64,000 bases of DNA, taken from Fimenecus sp045593555. Its GTDB lineage: Bacteria > Bacillota > Clostridia > Oscillospirales > Acutalibacteraceae. Below are positions 50,666 to 58,644 of this stretch, piece by piece. The notes beneath the pieces are model-generated. The model saw only the letters and a list, made by a program, of their open reading frames with translations. It made no database searches and had not been told where the DNA came from. A program made the translations under genes and the position numbers. The DNA lies in contig JAZNWU010000002.1 of NCBI GenBank assembly GCA_045593555.1, forward strand, positions 39,900-103,899, written 5' to 3'. Position 1 is the stretch's first letter. Each line of letters starts with the position of its first letter.

Positions 50666-52087
50666 ATGAAATACGAACTTGTCATGGGCCTTGAAACTCA
50701 CGTTGAGTTAAGCACCGAATCAAAGATTTTCTGTTCTTGTGGTGGTCATTCTGCTGCAAACGAACCAAACGATTGTGTTTGTCCTGCTTGTTCAGGTATG
50801 CCAGGTATGTTGCCTGTTATGAACAAGAGAGTTGTTGAGCTTGCAGTTACAGCAGGTCTTATGCTCAACTGTAACATCAATAAATATACAACATTTGATA
50901 AGAAAAATTATTATTATCCCGACCTTCCTTGTGCATACCAGATTACACAGATTAATCACCCAATCTGCACTAACGGTTGCGTAACACTTAAAACAAGTGA
51001 AGGCACACGAGATATCAGAATCAAACAGATTCACATGGAAGAAGATGCAGTCAAACTCGTTCACAGCGGTAATTCTTCATTTGTTGACTTTAACCGTACA
51101 AGTGTTCCGCTTATCGAAATCGTTACTCAGCCTGACTTCCGTAGTGCTGAAGAAGTTATAACATACCTTAATAAGCTCAAGTCTATGTTCCGTTCAAGTG
51201 GCATTTCAGAATGTGAAGAAGGTGCTATGCGTTGCGACGTAAACATTTCTGTTCGTCCTGAAGGAAGTACTGAATTCGGTGTTCGTACTGAAATCAAGAA
51301 TATGGCTTCATTTGAAGCAATTGAGAGAGCAATCAAGTACGAGTCACAGCGTCATATTGATGCTATTGAATACGAAATTGAAGAGCTTGTTCAGGAAACA
51401 AGAAGATTTGACGATGTAAGTGGTAAGACATTTGCAATGAGAAATAAGGAAACTGAAGCAGATTACCGTTATTTCCCTGATGCAAACCTTATGCCAATTA
51501 TTATTGACGATGAATGGCTTGAAGAAATCAAGGCTAAAAAGCCTGTTGCAGTTGATGAAAAGGCTGATGCTTACCGCGAGGTCGGCATTTCCGAAAAGGA
51601 AATTGATATGCTCATTTCTAACCACAAAATTGCAAAAATGCTTGATGATATCGTTGCTATGGGATGTAATCCAAAGGATACTGCAACATGGATTCTTACA
51701 GACTGTGCAGGTGTTCTTCGTAAAGATGGCAAGACACTTAACGACCTTACAATGACTGCAGAAACTCTTGCTACCATTATCAAGATGGTTGATAGTGGTA
51801 AGATTAACAGAAATGCAGGTAAGAAAGTTCTTATTGCAGTTGTTGAGGATAATGCTGACCCTGAAGAGTTTGTTAAAGCACAAGGACTTGACAAGAAGTT
51901 TGATTCATCAGCAATTGACAGCGTAATCGATAAGGTTATCGCTGAAAATGAAAAAGCAGTTGCAGACTTCAAGAGTGGTAAAGAAAAGGCTCTTATGGCT
52001 CTGTTCGGTGCTTGTATGAAGGAACTCCGTGGTGCAGGCGACCCTGCAGTTATCAAGGAGTTACTTGAAAAGAAACTTAAGGCATAA
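50666..52087 (+). CDS. gatB: Asp-tRNA(Asn)/Glu-tRNA(Gln) amidotransferase subunit B
   Basis: A 473-residue protein of normal length. The kinase/amidotransferase domain has the opening YELVMGLETHVELSTESKIFC, a zinc Cys set (CSCGG and CVCPACSGMPG) and the signature YYYPDLPCAYQITQ near residue 80. The C-terminus (about 330-473) is the helical and YqeY-like tail that binds tRNA. It phosphorylates the Asp on mischarged Asp-tRNA(Asn) and adds ammonia. ATG at 50666 follows AAGGAGG; an earlier in-frame start at 50633 lies inside gatA. Ends at a hairpin. Confidence 0.96.
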   Translation: MKYELVMGLETHVELSTESKIFCSCGGHSAANEPNDCVCPACSGMPGMLPVMNKRVVELAVTAGLMLNCNINKYTTFDKKNYYYPDLPCAYQITQINHPICTNGCVTLKTSEGTRDIRIKQIHMEEDAVKLVHSGNSSFVDFNRTSVPLIEIVTQPDFRSAEEVITYLNKLKSMFRSSGISECEEGAMRCDVNISVRPEGSTEFGVRTEIKNMASFEAIERAIKYESQRHIDAIEYEIEELVQETRRFDDVSGKTFAMRNKETEADYRYFPDANLMPIIIDDEWLEEIKAKKPVAVDEKADAYREVGISEKEIDMLISNHKIAKMLDDIVAMGCNPKDTATWILTDCAGVLRKDGKTLNDLTMTAETLATIIKMVDSGKINRNAGKKVLIAVVEDNADPEEFVKAQGLDKKFDSSAIDSVIDKVIAENEKAVADFKSGKEKALMALFGACMKELRGAGDPAVIKELLEKKLKA

Positions 52088-52108
52088 AAATCAGATATTA
52101 AACAAATC

Positions 52109-52135
52109 GGCTCCCCTTGTCAGGGGAGCCTTAAT
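52109..52135 (+). terminator. Terminator-like hairpin after gatB
   Basis: A nine-bp perfect stem (GGCTCCCCT / AGGGGAGCC) with a TGTC loop and a weak TTAATT tail; it lies just before the converging ABC permease end. Confidence 0.75.
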
Positions 52136-52142
52136 TATGCAA

Positions 52143-54581
52143 TTATTTAATTACACTTAAATTTGCTTCGGGGAGATAGTAGCAAGCCATTGGGCCTTCT
52201 TCATATACCACATAAACATATCTGCCGTTGTCATTTAATGTAAGATATTGAGAAACTGTTTTGTCAATGATTTTCTGTGCTTTTTCTGTGTCTGTTACGG
52301 ATGTAAGCGGATGACCTGCATCTTCATAAAGCATCTTTAAAATTTCATATTCTGTTGCAGGTTCGTCAATGAAATAAGAAATCACATCATTATGACCAAA
52401 GCTCATTGGCAACATATCAAAGTTTGCTCCATCATTATCATAAATCATAGATGTGCATGCTCCCCAACCTCTGTAATCTTTCCTATTTGCTTCTGCAAAT
52501 TTCCATCTTGCACCTGTAATTGATAACGGTTCGTCTGTATATAAAACTTCCTTGATTTTCATAGTTTCTTCTGTAAGCTCATAACCATTTGCTTTAAGAA
52601 AATCTATAGTGTTTGTCATTTCAGGATAAACAGGGATAAAAGAATTATGTAAAAGTGCGTGTTCAAGTTCAATTTCTTTGTATTCTTCATCGACAATATA
52701 TTCGATACCCTCTCTGTCGCTGTTAGGATACCAAACATTTTCGGCATAAGCAGCCGTTGTTCCCATAAAATCTGTGTCAGGATAACATCTTACAAGCACA
52801 CCAACAGGATGATTTGCATTTTTGAAAAGTTCATCAACGCTCATTACTGAAAGGTCTTTATAGAGTGCTTCACAAAGTGCGTCAACATGTACAATATAAT
52901 CAAGACCGTCATCAATCTTGTAAATCATATCGCTGTCAGTATATGCCCAGTTAAAGGTTTTAAGATAACCTGTTGAGTCGTTCTGTGGGTTTTCAGGAAC
53001 ATCATCAATAAGGTAATTTTTGAGAATTGCATCGAAGTAATCAGAGCCGTAAACAAGCTGAATATATTTCATATATGTTTCTTCTGCATATATGTCAAAA
53101 TTACGATATTTTATTTTTCCTTCATTATCTCTTATACCAAGGGTAATTGATGCAAGAAAATCTTTATCATATTCATATTTTTCTTCTTTAAGGAGTTCAT
53201 AAATCTCAAGAATTGCCTGTTTACTTTCATCAGTTGAACTTTCTATAAAATTTTCAGGATAATCCCATGGATAAATATAATGTGGATATACTTCAAGCTC
53301 AGTTGCTTCTATTGTAACGCTCTTAATATCGGCTTTGTCAGGGATTCTGTTATATGTTCCAAGGAAGCCTGTGTTGATTAAGATAGACCAAACTGCCAAC
53401 GCACCAACAAGTACAGCACACCATTTCATTGATTTAAGTGCTATCTTTGGTTTTCTTGTAAGAATAAGCTGAATAAGGAAACATGCAACCAATGTAACAG
53501 CTGTAAGAAGAACAAAGAGTACGGAAATGTTGTATTTGCCACCGAACCACTCTGAACCAACATAGGTAATTACAGTAAATGCAAAAGTACAGATAATCGC
53601 TCTTGAAATAGGGAATTTACCAAGAGAATTTGCGTGTTCTGCCTTTCTCTGATTGAAAAGATAATAAGCAACACCTATTAAAGCAACAGAAATTACGAGC
53701 CACATTACAACAGGAAGTACAAATCCCCAATCAACATTCAAGTATTCAGGCACCTTGAATTTATCAGCTGTTGTATCTCTTGTTAAAAGGGTTAATATTG
53801 ATGTTGGTGTAATACGATTTGAATAACCATAAATCACATCATTAGCTGTATCTATGTATTCTTCATTTATATTCGTTGCCATTGTCCAAGGTGTAAAAAT
53901 CAGCATTAAAGACTCAAAATCAAAGCTTCTGATATATCCTTTAAGATAAGTCTGGATAAGTGAAACAACTGTACCAAATGTAAATAATGGAATTGCTGAC
54001 AAGGCGAGTGAAGAAATCACACCCTCAAAAATATTACCTGAAACCATCATCATTGCAGATGCGATTGCAAAGCCTGTAAGTCCGCAAACAAAAAGTAATG
54101 ATACAAAATAGATAAACAGCTTTGTAAGATGTACCGATATTCCGAAATATACAATATTTGTAATGTAAATAATAAGAATCGGAACAAATACTGCAAGGAA
54201 AAGTGTTACAATGCCGGCAACCAAACGATTTGTAAACATTGTGTTTCGCTTGATACCAAGGCTTAAATACACATTAACCTGCTTTTTTGAAAGCATAAAA
54301 TAGAATGATTTTACTGCTACCAACATTCCACAAGCAACCATTCCCATTGGAAGCAAATGAAACGAATAATAAAACGATGACTGTGGTGCTATGAACATTG
54401 AGTATTCAAGGTGTTCCCTCGACATTACAAATTCTTCACTAGTAACATACTGAATAACAGGAATTGTCAGGTAAATTAAAAGCACTACGAGTGCCATTGC
54501 AGGAAATGGAAGTGAGCCTAAAAGACTCCGCTTGAAATCGTTTTTGTTCACATTATTTTTCAAAGATTTTTGTGATGTCAT
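52143..54581 (-). CDS. ABC transporter permease with large external domain
   Basis: An 812-residue membrane protein. The first half holds about ten helices in two groups with an inner domain (KRNTMFTNRLVAGIVTLFLAVF is a typical ABC-2 coupling region). From about residue 430 to the end is a soluble domain of some 380 residues with no known motif, rich in Asp, Glu and Tyr, probably outside the cell. The start is the ATG at 54581 (MTSQKS) with a GAGGAT ribosome site, which overlaps the ATPase gene by 29 bases. With the ATPase and GntR genes it forms a three-gene exporter unit of the YtrA-type. The cargo is unknown; an antibiotic or wall stress role is a guess. Confidence 0.85.
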   Translation of the reverse strand: MTSQKSLKNNVNKNDFKRSLLGSLPFPAMALVVLLIYLTIPVIQYVTSEEFVMSREHLEYSMFIAPQSSFYYSFHLLPMGMVACGMLVAVKSFYFMLSKKQVNVYLSLGIKRNTMFTNRLVAGIVTLFLAVFVPILIIYITNIVYFGISVHLTKLFIYFVSLLFVCGLTGFAIASAMMMVSGNIFEGVISSLALSAIPLFTFGTVVSLIQTYLKGYIRSFDFESLMLIFTPWTMATNINEEYIDTANDVIYGYSNRITPTSILTLLTRDTTADKFKVPEYLNVDWGFVLPVVMWLVISVALIGVAYYLFNQRKAEHANSLGKFPISRAIICTFAFTVITYVGSEWFGGKYNISVLFVLLTAVTLVACFLIQLILTRKPKIALKSMKWCAVLVGALAVWSILINTGFLGTYNRIPDKADIKSVTIEATELEVYPHYIYPWDYPENFIESSTDESKQAILEIYELLKEEKYEYDKDFLASITLGIRDNEGKIKYRNFDIYAEETYMKYIQLVYGSDYFDAILKNYLIDDVPENPQNDSTGYLKTFNWAYTDSDMIYKIDDGLDYIVHVDALCEALYKDLSVMSVDELFKNANHPVGVLVRCYPDTDFMGTTAAYAENVWYPNSDREGIEYIVDEEYKEIELEHALLHNSFIPVYPEMTNTIDFLKANGYELTEETMKIKEVLYTDEPLSITGARWKFAEANRKDYRGWGACTSMIYDNDGANFDMLPMSFGHNDVISYFIDEPATEYEILKMLYEDAGHPLTSVTDTEKAQKIIDKTVSQYLTLNDNGRYVYVVYEEGPMACYYLPEANLSVIK

Positions 54582-55455
54582 ATTTCTTATCCTCCATTTC
54601 ATTTAAGAATACCTCTTCCATTGTAAGCTTATATTCATCAATAGCCATTGGAAGAAGAGAATTGAGCTTTTGTCTTTGTTCATTGATATTCTTATCAAAA
54701 ATAATCATTGCAACTCTGCCGTCAATTTCAAGTGACTTATACTGGATATTTCTGAAATCTTTTTCTGTGATTTCACGGTCAAAAATAAGTCTGAACTTAC
54801 TGTAATTCTGTGAAATATCGTAAACAGAACAGTCCATTGTAAGTTTTTTACCGTTAATAAGACCAACATTATCACAAAGGTCAGAAAGCTCTGACAAGTT
54901 GTGTGATGAAATAATGAGAGAAGCTTCTGTTTCTGCCATATATTCCATAAAAAGTTTCTTTGTAACATCCTTTTTCTGTGGGTCAAGTCCGTCAAATGTT
55001 TCGTCAAGAAGTAAATACTTAGGATTGCAGGAAAGTGCTAAAATAATCTCTGCTTGTCTTTGCATACCCTTTGAAAAACCTCTGATTTTCTTTTTACCGT
55101 CAAGGCCATAGACCTCAAGAAGATTTTTAAGTGTTTTCTTGCTGAAATCCGGATGATAATCAGCATAAAAATCTGCCATTGAATAAATTGAAGCATTCAT
55201 CGGAAAATAAAGGTCATCAGGAATATAGAACAAGTCTTTTCTTACTGTATCATTATCAAATGTATCTGCTCCGTCCATAAGAACTTTGCCCTCATCTGCT
55301 TTATAAATTCCTGCTGCTGTTTTTAAAAGTGTTGTCTTACCTGCACCATTATAGCCAATAAGACCATAAATTGATGATGGTTGGACTTTAAATGATATAT
55401 CTTCAACTGCTGTGAAATCGCCGAATTTTTTTGTAACATTTACAAATTCAATCAT
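54553..55455 (-). CDS. ABC transporter ATP-binding protein
   Basis: A 300-residue ATPase with Walker A GYNGAGKTTLLK near residue 38, Q-loop YIPDDLYFP, signature FSKGMQRQAE near residue 133 (LSGGQ variant), Walker B YLLLDETFDGLD near 153, and the switch His in LIISSHNLSE. The start is the ATG at 55455 (MIEFVN); the frame runs upstream to 55533 without family similarity. It powers the permease coded next. It lies one base after the GntR stop. Confidence 0.93.
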   Translation of the reverse strand: MIEFVNVTKKFGDFTAVEDISFKVQPSSIYGLIGYNGAGKTTLLKTAAGIYKADEGKVLMDGADTFDNDTVRKDLFYIPDDLYFPMNASIYSMADFYADYHPDFSKKTLKNLLEVYGLDGKKKIRGFSKGMQRQAEIILALSCNPKYLLLDETFDGLDPQKKDVTKKLFMEYMAETEASLIISSHNLSELSDLCDNVGLINGKKLTMDCSVYDISQNYSKFRLIFDREITEKDFRNIQYKSLEIDGRVAMIIFDKNINEQRQKLNSLLPMAIDEYKLTMEEVFLNEMEDKKYDITKIFEK

Positions 55456-55456
55456 T

Positions 55457-55831
55457 TCAATCGTCAACTCCTTTGAAAATTTCGTTAAGAAGTCCTTCAA
55501 CCTGTTTTCTGTCAACACCCATAGCCTTGGCATTAACCAAAGATGCTTTTACTGCATCCAAAGACTGCTGAAGGAAGATGTTTTGAGATTTTGTATCACC
55601 GCTTACGAATACGCCTTTTCCTGCAATTGTATAGATAACTCCCTGAGCCTCCAACTCCGACAACGCGCGCTTGACGGTGTTGATATTTAAGCCCAGTTGC
55701 GCTGAGAGTTGTCTTAAAGACGGTAGCTGGTCGTCTTTTTTCAGCACTCCCCTGCTGATGTCAAGAACAATCTGTTCTTTAATCTGCTCATAAATCGGGG
55801 TTCTGGAATGATAATCAAGAAAAATATTCAC
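55457..55831 (-). CDS. GntR-family regulator (YtrA type)
   Basis: A 124-residue protein. Residues 8-75 are the winged helix of GntR proteins (PIYEQIKEQIVLDISRGVLKKDDQLPS, then LSAQLGLNINTVKRALSELEAQGVIYTIAGKGVFV), followed by a short helical tail as in YtrA, with no ligand domain. It probably represses its own operon through the operator at 55851-55886. An AGGAGG ribosome site lies ahead of the GTG start at 55831. Confidence 0.92.
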   Translation of the reverse strand: MNIFLDYHSRTPIYEQIKEQIVLDISRGVLKKDDQLPSLRQLSAQLGLNINTVKRALSELEAQGVIYTIAGKGVFVSGDTKSQNIFLQQSLDAVKASLVNAKAMGVDRKQVEGLLNEIFKGVDD

Positions 55832-55850
55832 GGTGTATCACCTCCTGTTC

Positions 55851-55886
55851 AACTGTACTAACTGTGCTATTTCAGTTAGCACAGTT
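55851..55886 (-). promoter_or_regulatory. Operator of the GntR-ABC operon
   Basis: A perfect inverted repeat AACTGTGCTA / TAGCACAGTT with seven bases between (55860-55886), plus a third half-copy AACTGTACTA at 55851-55860. It covers the start of transcription. Confidence 0.85.
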
Positions 55887-55888
55887 TG

Positions 55889-55917
55889 ATAATACAGCAT
55901 AAAATTCCATTTGTCAA
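55889..55917 (-). promoter_or_regulatory. Promoter of the GntR-ABC operon
   Basis: TTGACA (55912-55917) and TATTAT (55889-55894) with a 17-base spacer; the operator begins three bases downstream. Confidence 0.92.
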
Positions 55918-56007
55918 CAGTTTTTTAAAATTTTTACTTTTTTCTTAAACAAATCTTAAAAATATCATGCACACAAATTATAATTTATCGAGATGATTGA
56001 AATAATG

Positions 56008-56093
56008 TGTCATTCTGAGCGAAGCGAAGAATCTCTATCCAAATAACATATAAACTAACAGGGATTCTTCGTCGTTTCACTCCTCAGAATGAC
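56008..56093. repeat. Interspersed inverted-repeat element, family A, copy 4
   Basis: An 86-bp copy with ends TGTCATTCTGAG / CTCAGAATGAC and the GCGAAGCGAAGAATCTCT inner arm. It is preceded by AAATTATAATTTATCGAGAT, a short palindrome also seen beside copies at 12309, 17285 and 63861. Confidence 0.88.
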
Positions 56094-56108
56094 CTGCTAT
56101 TTATAATT

Positions 56109-56185
56109 GCAACGCAGTTCCAACACTTTGCACTTTGCGTTTTGCATTTTGCATTTAACAGACAAACTCCAATTTGTATGGACAT
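56109..56185. repeat. Family C repeat (inverted) plus short palindrome
   Basis: Reverse orientation copy of the TGCAAAATGCAAA element, beginning GCAACGCAGTTCC and ending TTTGCATTT. It is followed at 56161-56178 by GACAAACTCCAATTTGT, an inverted match to the palindromes at 17153 and 12176. Confidence 0.75.
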
Positions 56186-56187
56186 AT

Positions 56188-56214
56188 GAAAAAACGAGGA
56201 TTTTTACATCCTCG
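56188..56214 (-). terminator. Terminator after the GH51-like gene
   Basis: A seven-bp stem (CGAGGAT / ATCCTCG) followed on the minus strand by TTTTTTC. Confidence 0.88.
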
Positions 56215-56228
56215 CCTTTTGTTATTCT

Positions 56229-58481
56229 TTATTTATCTTTCTGCTTATCTCGGATTCTCTTATGGTGCTTTAATCTTGTGAAAAGAATTGCCAATCCTGT
56301 CACGAGGACAAACGCTACAAGCACACAAGATATAACAACATCAACAGATGCCGGAATGTACGGTACAATTAAATCTGTTTCAGGCAATTCAAAAAGTGAT
56401 GTTCCGTCATTTGAGCTATAAGGAATTCTGATTACATTTATGGAATAACCACCCAAATCATATATAATCTGATTATCCTTAAGCATAAGCTCTGTCTGAA
56501 TAGGTGCAACATGCAAATCTCCACCTATTTCATTACATGCTGACTTGAAATTCGATGACATAACCTGTGCAGTAGGATTATTAACATTTTTAAATCCGTC
56601 AATATTTATGCTTATTCTATGAGGTGTTTTTGTGCTGTTGACAAGTTTTACATAAATAACTTTTTCATCTGTATCAACTGTAACAGAACGATAAACACCT
56701 TCTTGAGTTTCATCATCAACGGTGATATAATGAGTACCTACATTATTAGCAAAAATCATTTGCATATAATAATCAGGTGAAAGGACTAATTTATGAGAAT
56801 CAAACCAGATAAGACTTGTATCTTCTGTCTGTGCATTAACCTTTGAAAGAGTCGTTTCATAAGAAGCCATCTGCACAAGGTCACCATTTCTCTCAACACC
56901 CGTTAAGAAGGCTGCATTTTCAATAGCTGACCAGATATTATTCTTTGTAATAGTATCTCCGACTGTCGTGTCAACTGAATATCTGCTGATACTTCTCTGC
57001 AAGCCACTACGAGTCTTTTCATCATAAATCGTTGACTTACCAAAAAGCTTTCCACCGTTTACACAATAACTCTCGTCAACAATAACATCCCTGTAAAGTG
57101 CTTTTGCTTTCTCAACAATCTCTTCACTTTGTCCGTTATAATCGGTACAGATTATAATTTGGATGTCAGGATATTTACCCTGAATCGCTTTATAAATCTC
57201 ATCAAAATTTCGCCAGAATAAGTCACCATATCCACAATTTGCTATGGCAATATATTTAAGATTGAAGCTGTTTTTATGTCCGTCTTCAATTCTCTTTGCA
57301 CCCCATACGGTTGTTTCATCACCATTAGCATATTCAATAAGGTCAAGAACATCCTGAAGATACTGGTCAAAGCCTTCCGTTCCCGGACAATATGAAATTC
57401 CGTCAAGATAACTCTGCCAGTCTTCAGCAGTCATCTTATCCTTTTCATATGCTTCCTTGTTTTCCTTATAATCACTTACCTTATCGGTAACAATACCACC
57501 GTTGATTACAGGAATTGCATCAGCGCCAATATCTTCACACAGAAGAAGATATTCGTACATACCCATTGAGTTTGAATTTACTGAATACACATTTTTATTA
57601 ACATGAGTAAAACTCTGTTTTCTTGTTTCAAGAGGACCGATTGTATTCTTCCAGCTACCGATATTCTCGATAATCATTGAAGAATCAAGTTCACCTGCAG
57701 AAAATCTGACAAATGATGGTGAAAGATTATAAATTGCTCTTATAAGGTCACTTCTTAAAGAAACATATTTCCATGTACTGTTGCCGAAACCATAACTGCT
57801 CATAGGAACAAGTGTTACCTGGTCAATAAAGAAACTGCCTGTACCTTCAAAATTCAGGAGCAAAGCACCGTCAGCAGTAACATTCGACTTGATTTCAAGT
57901 GTTATTGGCATCCATTCTGCACAATGGTCAATATTGAACTGATATTTTTCTGTATTGCCCTCTGCAGAAAGTGATGCTGTTATTGTGCCTGTATAGTCAA
58001 TATTTTTGAAATATGCTGTAAACTGATAAATTTCATTCTTCTTAAAAGACATATCAGGACTATTTGCTTTTTTTGAATTTACCTGATAAGTTTTGTAGTT
58101 ATAAAACTCTGTATAACCCAAATTCTTGATTGCACCGTTACCATTAACAGTTACGGAAAGATAATTTGCGTTATTTTCATTAAGTCCTTCAAACGACATT
58201 ATACTGTATGTTTCAGCAGAAATATTCCAACCTGCCACAGGGTTATTACTGTACTCAAAAGAATTGTTATTAACAAGATTTGAAACAATGCCACCGTCAA
58301 CAGCACTACCCTTATTTTCAAGAGTAAGACCATAGAGATTATTACTTACGGAATATGAAATATTATCTGCAGAGATATTAAGTGACGGAATAATCTTTTC
58401 AGACACACTGCTACCTGTAAAACAAACAAAAGCAGAAGCAATCACCATAACCGATAAAACTAATGCTATTACTTTTTTCAC
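56229..58481 (-). CDS. GH51-like arabinofuranosidase homologue, membrane-anchored, acid/base residue replaced
   Basis: A 750-residue protein. A signal peptide (1-27), a CBM4/9-like sandwich near residues 95-230 and a GH51-type barrel from about 235 are followed by a beta domain and one C-terminal membrane helix (about 713-735), ending in a basic tail. So it is a wall-facing protein held in the membrane. Family motifs are recognisable: PSFVRFSAG in place of LRxPGG, then NLKYIAIANCGYGD where active enzymes have the EIGNE motif. The acid/base Glu is therefore Cys416. The nucleophile Glu470 in VDESYC (normally DEHYY) remains. It may be inactive and serve to bind arabinan-like glycan. It is divergent from GH38. 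Confidence 0.78.
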   Translation of the reverse strand: MKKVIALVLSVMVIASAFVCFTGSSVSEKIIPSLNISADNISYSVSNNLYGLTLENKGSAVDGGIVSNLVNNNSFEYSNNPVAGWNISAETYSIMSFEGLNENNANYLSVTVNGNGAIKNLGYTEFYNYKTYQVNSKKANSPDMSFKKNEIYQFTAYFKNIDYTGTITASLSAEGNTEKYQFNIDHCAEWMPITLEIKSNVTADGALLLNFEGTGSFFIDQVTLVPMSSYGFGNSTWKYVSLRSDLIRAIYNLSPSFVRFSAGELDSSMIIENIGSWKNTIGPLETRKQSFTHVNKNVYSVNSNSMGMYEYLLLCEDIGADAIPVINGGIVTDKVSDYKENKEAYEKDKMTAEDWQSYLDGISYCPGTEGFDQYLQDVLDLIEYANGDETTVWGAKRIEDGHKNSFNLKYIAIANCGYGDLFWRNFDEIYKAIQGKYPDIQIIICTDYNGQSEEIVEKAKALYRDVIVDESYCVNGGKLFGKSTIYDEKTRSGLQRSISRYSVDTTVGDTITKNNIWSAIENAAFLTGVERNGDLVQMASYETTLSKVNAQTEDTSLIWFDSHKLVLSPDYYMQMIFANNVGTHYITVDDETQEGVYRSVTVDTDEKVIYVKLVNSTKTPHRISINIDGFKNVNNPTAQVMSSNFKSACNEIGGDLHVAPIQTELMLKDNQIIYDLGGYSINVIRIPYSSNDGTSLFELPETDLIVPYIPASVDVVISCVLVAFVLVTGLAILFTRLKHHKRIRDKQKDK

Positions 58482-58581
58482 TATCCGTCACCTACTTCAA
58501 CTCAATATTATACTATTATATATTTTACCAATAAATATTTAATATGTCGAGTGTTTTTTGAAGATTTTTTAGCCTGTTCAG

Positions 58582-58610
58582 TTGATTTTTTTCATCACAA
58601 ACTATATAAT
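58582..58610 (+). promoter_or_regulatory. Promoter of the GH38-GPH operon
   Basis: TTGATT (58582-58587) and TATAAT (58605-58610) with a 17-base spacer. Confidence 0.8.
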
Positions 58611-58644
58611 CAAACTATACTCGGTTGTTGGGGGATTTTTCACC

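Noticed and set aside
51344..51883. 179-codon frame antisense to gatB
   Set aside because: Shadow of gatB; Cys/Asn-rich composition typical of an antisense frame.
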